Part shown: positions 59,918-64,000 of the stretch, in pieces
Layout of the letters: each line of letters opens with the position of its first letter
Position numbering within the stretch: position 1 is the stretch's first letter
Source of the DNA: Xanthobacteraceae bacterium
GTDB lineage: Bacteria > Pseudomonadota > Alphaproteobacteria > Rhizobiales > Xanthobacteraceae
Direction: 5' to 3'
Length of the DNA: 64,000 bases
Assembly: GCA_029266425.1 (NCBI GenBank)
Contig: JAQSWY010000034.1
Span: forward strand, 1 to 64,000
Position numbers and translations under genes: made by a program
The notes under the pieces: model-generated
The model's input: only the letters and a program-made list of their open reading frames with translations
What the model was told of the DNA's origin: nothing
Databases searched by the model: none

Positions 59918-60355
59918 ATGGCCGACCATGATCAGAAGCTTCTGACCCTGCTCCGCCACAATGGACGCCGCAGCATCTCCGATCTTGCCGCCGAGCTCGG
60001 CCTGTCGCGGGCGACGGTCCGCGCGCGGATCGAGCGCATGGAGCGGGAGGGCGATATCGTCGGCTACACCGTGATCCTGCGCGCGGATGCGATCGCGATG
60101 CCGGTGCGCGGCATGATGCTGATCGAGGTGGAGGGACGCGCAGCCGACCGCGTCGTCGACGTGCTGGGCGGATTGCCGGAGATTTCGGCGATCCACACCA
60201 CCAATGGGAAATGGGACCTGATCGTCGAGCTCGGCACCAACAGCCTCACCGATCTCGATGCCGTCCTGCGCCGCATACGCCTGATCCCCGGCGTCACCGC
60301 CTCCGAGACGAACCTCCTGCTGGCGACGCCGCGGACCACCCGCGCACGGTTGTGA
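59918..60355 (+). CDS. Lrp/AsnC-family regulator
   Basis: A 145-residue regulator. The N-terminal winged helix reads KLLTLLRHNGRRSISDLAAE with LSRATVRARIERMEREGDIV, and the C-terminal RAM ligand-binding domain contains GMMLIEVEGRAADRVVDVLG. It is divergent from the arginase-ornithine cyclodeaminase pair and likely activates it in response to arginine. The ATG at 59918 is favoured; a TTG at 59876 would give a longer, less typical start. Confidence 0.88.
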   Translation: MADHDQKLLTLLRHNGRRSISDLAAELGLSRATVRARIERMEREGDIVGYTVILRADAIAMPVRGMMLIEVEGRAADRVVDVLGGLPEISAIHTTNGKWDLIVELGTNSLTDLDAVLRRIRLIPGVTASETNLLLATPRTTRARL

Positions 60356-60383
60356 GTGGGGCGAGCGTTGGCGGCGTGATCCG

Positions 60384-61490
60384 TTACGCCCCTTCGAACA
60401 GCCCCTTGAAGCGGCGCGGCTCGGAGCGGAGATACTGGCTTGGCGCCCGCACCTTGGCGCCCAGCTCGGCGGCGGCGTGCCAGGGCCAGCGCGGGTCGTA
60501 GAGGATCGCCCGCGCCAGCGCCACGAGATCGGCGTCGCCGGTCGCGATGATCGAATCGGCATGCTCGAAGCTGCTGATCATACCCACGGCGACCACCGGC
60601 ATGCGGACAACGGATTTCACGGCGCGGGCGAGCGGGACCTGGTAGCCCGGCCCGATCGGGATCTGCTGGGCAGGATGGAGCCCGCCGCTCGAGACATGGA
60701 GGGCGTCGCAGCCGAGGGCTTGCAGCCGCTCTGCAAGGGCCAAGGTCTGCTCGATGTCCCAGCCGCCTTCGACCCAGTCCGTGCCCGAGACCCGCATGGT
60801 GACCGGCTTGTCCGCCGGGAACGCCGCGCGCACCGCCTCGAACACCTCGAGCGGGAAGCGCATCCGGTTCTCCAGCGAGCCGCCATACTCGTCCTCGCGA
60901 CGGTTGGAGAGCGGCGAGAGGAACTCATGCAGCAGATAGCCGTGCGCGCCATGGATCTGCACCGCATCGATGCCGAGCCGGGCGGCGCGGACGGCGGCGG
61001 CGGCGAAGGCATCCCGCACCCGGTCGAGCCCGGCGCGATCGAGCGCAAGCGGTGCCGCCTGGCCGTCGGCGAACGGTACGGCCGAGGGCGCCACCGTCTG
61101 CCAGCCATGGACATCGCTGGCGGGGATCTGCGCACCGCCCTTCCACGGCACCTCGCTGGAGGCCTTGCGGCCGGCATGGGCGAGCTGGATCGCGATCGGC
61201 ATGTCCGACCAGCGCCGGACGCCTTCCAGCGTCCGGCCCATGGCGGCCTCGGTCTCGTCGTTCCACAGTCCGACATCGGCATAGGTGATGCGGCCTTCCG
61301 GCACCACCGCGGTCGCCTCGATCGTCAACAGCGCCGCGCCGGACAGGGCAAGCTGGCCGAGATGGATGAGATGCCAGTCGGTCATGCGCCCGTCCTCGGC
61401 CGAGTACTGGCACATGGGCGCGATCACGATCCGGTTGGCGAGATCGAGTTTATGGACGCGGAATGGGGTGAACAGAGCGGGCGGGGCCAC
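60384..61490 (-). CDS. Old yellow enzyme (NADH:flavin oxidoreductase, YqjM type)
   Basis: A 368-residue FMN enzyme that reduces activated C=C bonds of enones and related electrophiles. C27 and Y29 in APMCQYS are the YqjM-class residues; HGAHGYLLHEFLSPLSNRRE holds the active-site histidine pair, and VAVGMISSFEHADSIIATGD with DLVALARAILYDP binds the flavin. The GTG at 61490 has AAGGAG upstream. It faces the Lrp-type gene tail to tail and lies 77 bases downstream of an MFS transporter that may be in the same transcript. Confidence 0.9.
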   Translation of the reverse strand: MAPPALFTPFRVHKLDLANRIVIAPMCQYSAEDGRMTDWHLIHLGQLALSGAALLTIEATAVVPEGRITYADVGLWNDETEAAMGRTLEGVRRWSDMPIAIQLAHAGRKASSEVPWKGGAQIPASDVHGWQTVAPSAVPFADGQAAPLALDRAGLDRVRDAFAAAAVRAARLGIDAVQIHGAHGYLLHEFLSPLSNRREDEYGGSLENRMRFPLEVFEAVRAAFPADKPVTMRVSGTDWVEGGWDIEQTLALAERLQALGCDALHVSSGGLHPAQQIPIGPGYQVPLARAVKSVVRMPVVAVGMISSFEHADSIIATGDADLVALARAILYDPRWPWHAAAELGAKVRAPSQYLRSEPRRFKGLFEGA

Positions 61491-61567
61491 GATGAGCTCT
61501 CCTTGAGGCGAGGCGGGGTTGTCCCGATATCTGCCTCGCCGGGCGGTGGCACAAGGTGCCGTGAGGT

Positions 61568-62860
61568 TCAGGCGAGCTTGCCGTGGGCGGTTTCCCGCGT
61601 CGTGAGCACGGTGGCGATGGTCACCATCGCCATGGCGGCGAGGTAATAGGCAGGCGCAGTGTTCGACCCGGTCCAGGCGATCAGCCAGGTGGCGATGAAG
61701 GGGGCGAAGCCGCCGGCGAGCGCGATCCCCACCGCATAGGCGATCGACAGCAGGAGTGAGCGCCCGCGGGTCGGGAACAGTTCCGTCACGGTGACGGGGC
61801 ATACGCCGTGGAAGACGGCGATGACGACGCCGAGCCCGGCCTGCAACTGCATGATCGCGATGAAGCCCGGCATCGAGGCGGCGAAATCGAAGATGAAGGG
61901 GCCGCCGACCAGAAAGAAGGCTGATGCTGCGAGCAGCATCGGCCTGCGCCCGATCCGGTCCGACCACGCGCCCATCAGCGGCGTGAACAGCATCACAATG
62001 ATCAGCCCGATCGTGTTCGACCACAGCGCCTGGCCCTGCGTCAGTCCGCCGAACGTCACCGCATAGGTGGCGAAATAAGTGTAGACGAGATAGGGACCAG
62101 CCACGGGCGCGGCCATGATGCCTATTGCCCGCAGCACCAGCGTTGCCGATGTCCGGGCGGAAGGGGAGGGTGCGTTGCTCTCCTTCGCCGCGATATAGAG
62201 CGGCGTCTCCACTATCCGGCTGCGTATCCAGACGCCGATCGGCAGCAGAACGCCGCCGATCAGGAACGGCACCCGCCAGCCCCATTGCGCCATGTCCTCC
62301 GGCGTCAGCAGCGTGTTCATGAGCGCCGCAAAGCCGGAGCCGAGCAGCAGGCCGGCGATCGTCGAGACCTGCTGGAAGCTCGCATAGAGGCCCCTGCGCT
62401 TGTCGGGCGCCCACTCGATCATGAAGGCCAGCGAGCCGCCGAGCTCGCCGCCCGTCGAGAAGCCCTGGAGCATCCGGCAGATGATGAGGCAGATCGGCGC
62501 CCAGATGCCGATGGCGGCATAGGTCGGGATGAACGCGATCAGCGCGGTTGCGATCGCCATGACGAAGAACGTCGTCATCAATGCCGCCCTGCGGCCATGC
62601 ACCTCGCCGATCCAGCCCACCACGACGGCGCCGAGGGGGCGGGTGACGAAGCCGACGCCGAGGGTCGCGAAGGTGAGCAGGAGCGAGGCGGTGCGATCGT
62701 CGGAGGGAAAGAACGCCGCTCCGATATGGATGACCAGGTATCCATAGGCGGCCCAGTCGTACCATTCGAGCACATTGCCGACCGTGGCGGCGCCGATCAC
62801 GCGGCGCAAGCCAGGAGCCGCCGATGAATTTGCGCGATCCAATCCACCAGCTATTGCCAT
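61568..62860 (-). CDS. MFS transporter, metabolite:H+ symporter (MHS) type
   Basis: A 430-residue membrane transporter with 12 segments. GNVLEWYDWAAYGYLVIHIG in segment 1, TRPLGAVVVGWIGEVHGRRA after segment 2 and QGFSTGGELGGSLAFMIEWA are MHS hallmarks (relatives: shikimate, proline/betaine and citrate carriers). The central loop near residue 225 is hydrophilic. Substrate not predictable; carboxylates are common. Confidence 0.87.
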   Translation of the reverse strand: MAIAGGLDRANSSAAPGLRRVIGAATVGNVLEWYDWAAYGYLVIHIGAAFFPSDDRTASLLLTFATLGVGFVTRPLGAVVVGWIGEVHGRRAALMTTFFVMAIATALIAFIPTYAAIGIWAPICLIICRMLQGFSTGGELGGSLAFMIEWAPDKRRGLYASFQQVSTIAGLLLGSGFAALMNTLLTPEDMAQWGWRVPFLIGGVLLPIGVWIRSRIVETPLYIAAKESNAPSPSARTSATLVLRAIGIMAAPVAGPYLVYTYFATYAVTFGGLTQGQALWSNTIGLIIVMLFTPLMGAWSDRIGRRPMLLAASAFFLVGGPFIFDFAASMPGFIAIMQLQAGLGVVIAVFHGVCPVTVTELFPTRGRSLLLSIAYAVGIALAGGFAPFIATWLIAWTGSNTAPAYYLAAMAMVTIATVLTTRETAHGKLA

Positions 62861-63081
62861 GTGTCCCTACCATTGGCCGAGAAGGTTGTTGAACACCAGC
62901 GCGCGGCGCTGCGCGATAGCCGTGCCGCCAGCGGCCGGGCAAATGTATCAAAGGGTACGGGGCGCGAGATCGGCGACAGGTGACGACAAACTCGGCCATC
63001 CCGCGGGGAATATTCGCGACATTCGCCCGATACGGTTCCTCCATCGAAAGATCAACGCCGCCACGATCGAGGACCCCACCC

Positions 63082-63297
63082 GTGTATGAGCTCGTCATCC
63101 TGGCCGTTGCAGCGACGCTGAACCTCTCCAGCCTCGCCAATGCCAATGCCAATGCCAATGCCAATGCCAATGCCAATGCCAATGCCAATGCCGGTACGCG
63201 TCCGCCTTGCGCTGCCGGCGCTACCGTTCAGACGGTGCAGGCCACACGTCCACTCGCCGTGTGCATGGCCGACCCCGAAATGATCAGCCGGAATTAG
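63082..63297 (+). CDS. Small secreted protein with Asn-Ala repeat
   Basis: A 71-residue protein starting at GTG 63082 (GAGGAC upstream). The hydrophobic N-terminus (YELVILAVAATLNLSSLANA) is a signal peptide whose cleavage site runs into nine Asn-Ala pairs coded by a perfect hexanucleotide repeat. The mature tail GTRPPCAAGATVQTVQATRP continues with LAVCMADPEMISRN and has two cysteines. Not recognised. An alternative is that the reading frame is accidental, but the signal peptide, ribosome site and ending suggest a real small exported protein. Confidence 0.55.
   Translation: MYELVILAVAATLNLSSLANANANANANANANANANAGTRPPCAAGATVQTVQATRPLAVCMADPEMISRN
63139..63192. repeat. Hexanucleotide tandem repeat (AATGCC)9
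   Basis: Nine perfect AATGCC units in the small secreted-protein gene. Loss or gain of a unit keeps the frame and changes only the number of Asn-Ala pairs, so length can vary by slippage without loss of the protein. Confidence 0.9.
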
Positions 63298-63503
63298 CGA
63301 TCAACCAAGCCGCGCCACGCCGGGCTTGCCCCCCACCCGGCATGCGCGAGGCTGCGAGGCCGGCATCGTCCGGCACCAGGCATCGTGTCGCCCGCCACGG
63401 CGCCGCGGGACGCCGGCCTCGCCCATCTTCTCAACCGCCTGCCCTGCAAGGGGCGGCCAACTGACGCGGCAGGCTTTCTGTGCCGCCACGAGGCAAGACC
63501 CGA

Positions 63504-64000
63504 ATGGCTCGTCATCGCACGCTCACCATCAGTGCCGTCCTGTCCGGCGCGGCCCTCGCCGCGCTCGGCTTCATCTGGCAGGGCTTGGACGGGGCGCCGT
63601 CGCGGGCACGGGCGCAGGCCCAGCCGCCGGTCCCGCCCACCGTGGTCGTGGCGCGTCCGCTGGCGCGCGAGATCGTGGAGTGGCGCGAATTCGCCGGGCG
63701 GTTCGAGCCGAGCGCCATGGTCGAGGTTCGTGCGCGGGTCGCCGGGCATCTGCAATCCATCGATTTCGAGGATGGCGAGATAGTCGAGGCCGGCCGGCTC
63801 CTGTTCGTGATCGATCCGCGGCCCTACCGAGCGGCGCTCGATGAAGCGCGGGCGCAACTCGCCAGCGCGGCGGCGCAAGTTGAGCTGTCCGATCTCGAAT
63901 TGCGCCGCGCCGAGCAGCTCATCGGCAGCAATGCGGTCTCGCAGGCGACGCTGGACCAGCGCCGGCAGCAGAAGAAGGCGGCCGATGCTGCCCGCTCGCT
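63504..64000 (+). CDS. RND efflux periplasmic adaptor, N-terminal part (cut by window edge)
   Basis: The first about 165 residues of an HlyD/MexA-type membrane fusion protein. A signal anchor (LTISAVLSGAALAALGFIWQ) is followed by TVVVARPLAREIVEWREFAG, VRARVAGHLQSIDFEDGEIV and LLFVIDPRPYRAALDEARAQ, the typical start, lipoyl half-motif and helical hairpin, running into AEQLIGSNAVSQATLDQRRQ. Full proteins are about 370-400 residues, so the second half and probably the RND pump lie beyond the right edge. It likely exports drugs or toxic organics. Confidence 0.88.
   Translation, partial: MARHRTLTISAVLSGAALAALGFIWQGLDGAPSRARAQAQPPVPPTVVVARPLAREIVEWREFAGRFEPSAMVEVRARVAGHLQSIDFEDGEIVEAGRLLFVIDPRPYRAALDEARAQLASAAAQVELSDLELRRAEQLIGSNAVSQATLDQRRQQKKAADAARS

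Noticed and set aside
60384-63188. Single 934-codon minus-strand frame
   Set aside because: Only its 3' part is real (the old yellow enzyme from GTG 61490). The rest is antisense or out of frame to the MFS transporter and begins with an Ala-Leu run made by the hexanucleotide repeat.
63139-63192. CRISPR-like repeat
   Set aside because: The repeats are six bases and adjacent with no spacers; this is a coding microsatellite.

Overview
The window is GC-rich DNA, densely coding on both strands, with many 1-, 4- or 8-base gene overlaps. A min septum-site system, a glyoxylate-shunt malate synthase G, many ABC uptake systems and families of long intergenic palindromes carrying CCTCATCCTGAGG and CCTCGAAGGATG arms suggest an alphaproteobacterium of the Hyphomicrobiales. 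A Xanthobacteraceae-type soil organism such as Ancylobacter or Starkeya would fit. That placement is inference from gene content and style; no rRNA gene is present.

Layout. 1-2.6 kb: the start of glcB (cut by the window edge) and a ClC chloride channel with a regulatory tail. 2.8-9.9 kb: a minus-strand operon with an ABC transporter of the nitrate/sulfonate/taurine type, two short-chain dehydrogenases, a creatininase and two ureohydrolases, with a divergent LysR regulator; it looks like a route for a guanidino or lactam compound. 10.9-20.5 kb: a carbohydrate locus with two divergent arms. One arm is a DeoR regulator, a BtpA/SgcQ protein, an FGGY kinase and a HAD phosphatase. The other is a dehydrogenase and a four-gene sugar ABC transporter. 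20.6-30.5 kb: an amide/nitrile nitrogen-scavenging island. It encodes an AmiC-type sensor, an AmiR-type ANTAR antiterminator, an Urt/Liv-type transporter, a formamidase/acetamidase and a double-domain nitrilase. Its leader RNA carries an intrinsic terminator overlapping a hexaloop hairpin, as expected for ANTAR antitermination.

30.6-32.7 kb: a LemA-TPM-TPM envelope cluster. 32.7-38.7 kb: a GlxA-type AraC regulator, a spermidine/putrescine-type ABC transporter and a proline-racemase-family enzyme with an unusual Cys/Gly active-site pair. 38.7-43.2 kb: DUF763 and DUF3182 proteins, an alpha/beta hydrolase and small proteins, including two related secreted proteins with a shared two-cysteine C-terminus. 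43.2-49.6 kb: treY, treZ and glgX for making trehalose from glycogen. 49.8-51.8 kb: small accessory proteins. 51.9-53.7 kb: minCDE. 54-57.6 kb: a solitary Pvc16-like protein, a Na+/H+ antiporter, and an ArsR regulator with an aldo-keto reductase. 57.8-60.4 kb: ornithine cyclodeaminase and arginase, opposed to an Lrp-type regulator (arginine breakdown). 60.4-64 kb: an old yellow enzyme, an MFS transporter, a small secreted protein with an Asn-Ala hexanucleotide repeat, and the start of an RND efflux adaptor (cut by the window edge).

Much of the window is devoted to taking up and breaking down small nitrogen compounds (guanidino compounds, amides and nitriles, hydroxyproline or polyamine-like compounds, arginine). 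Each module has its own regulator.
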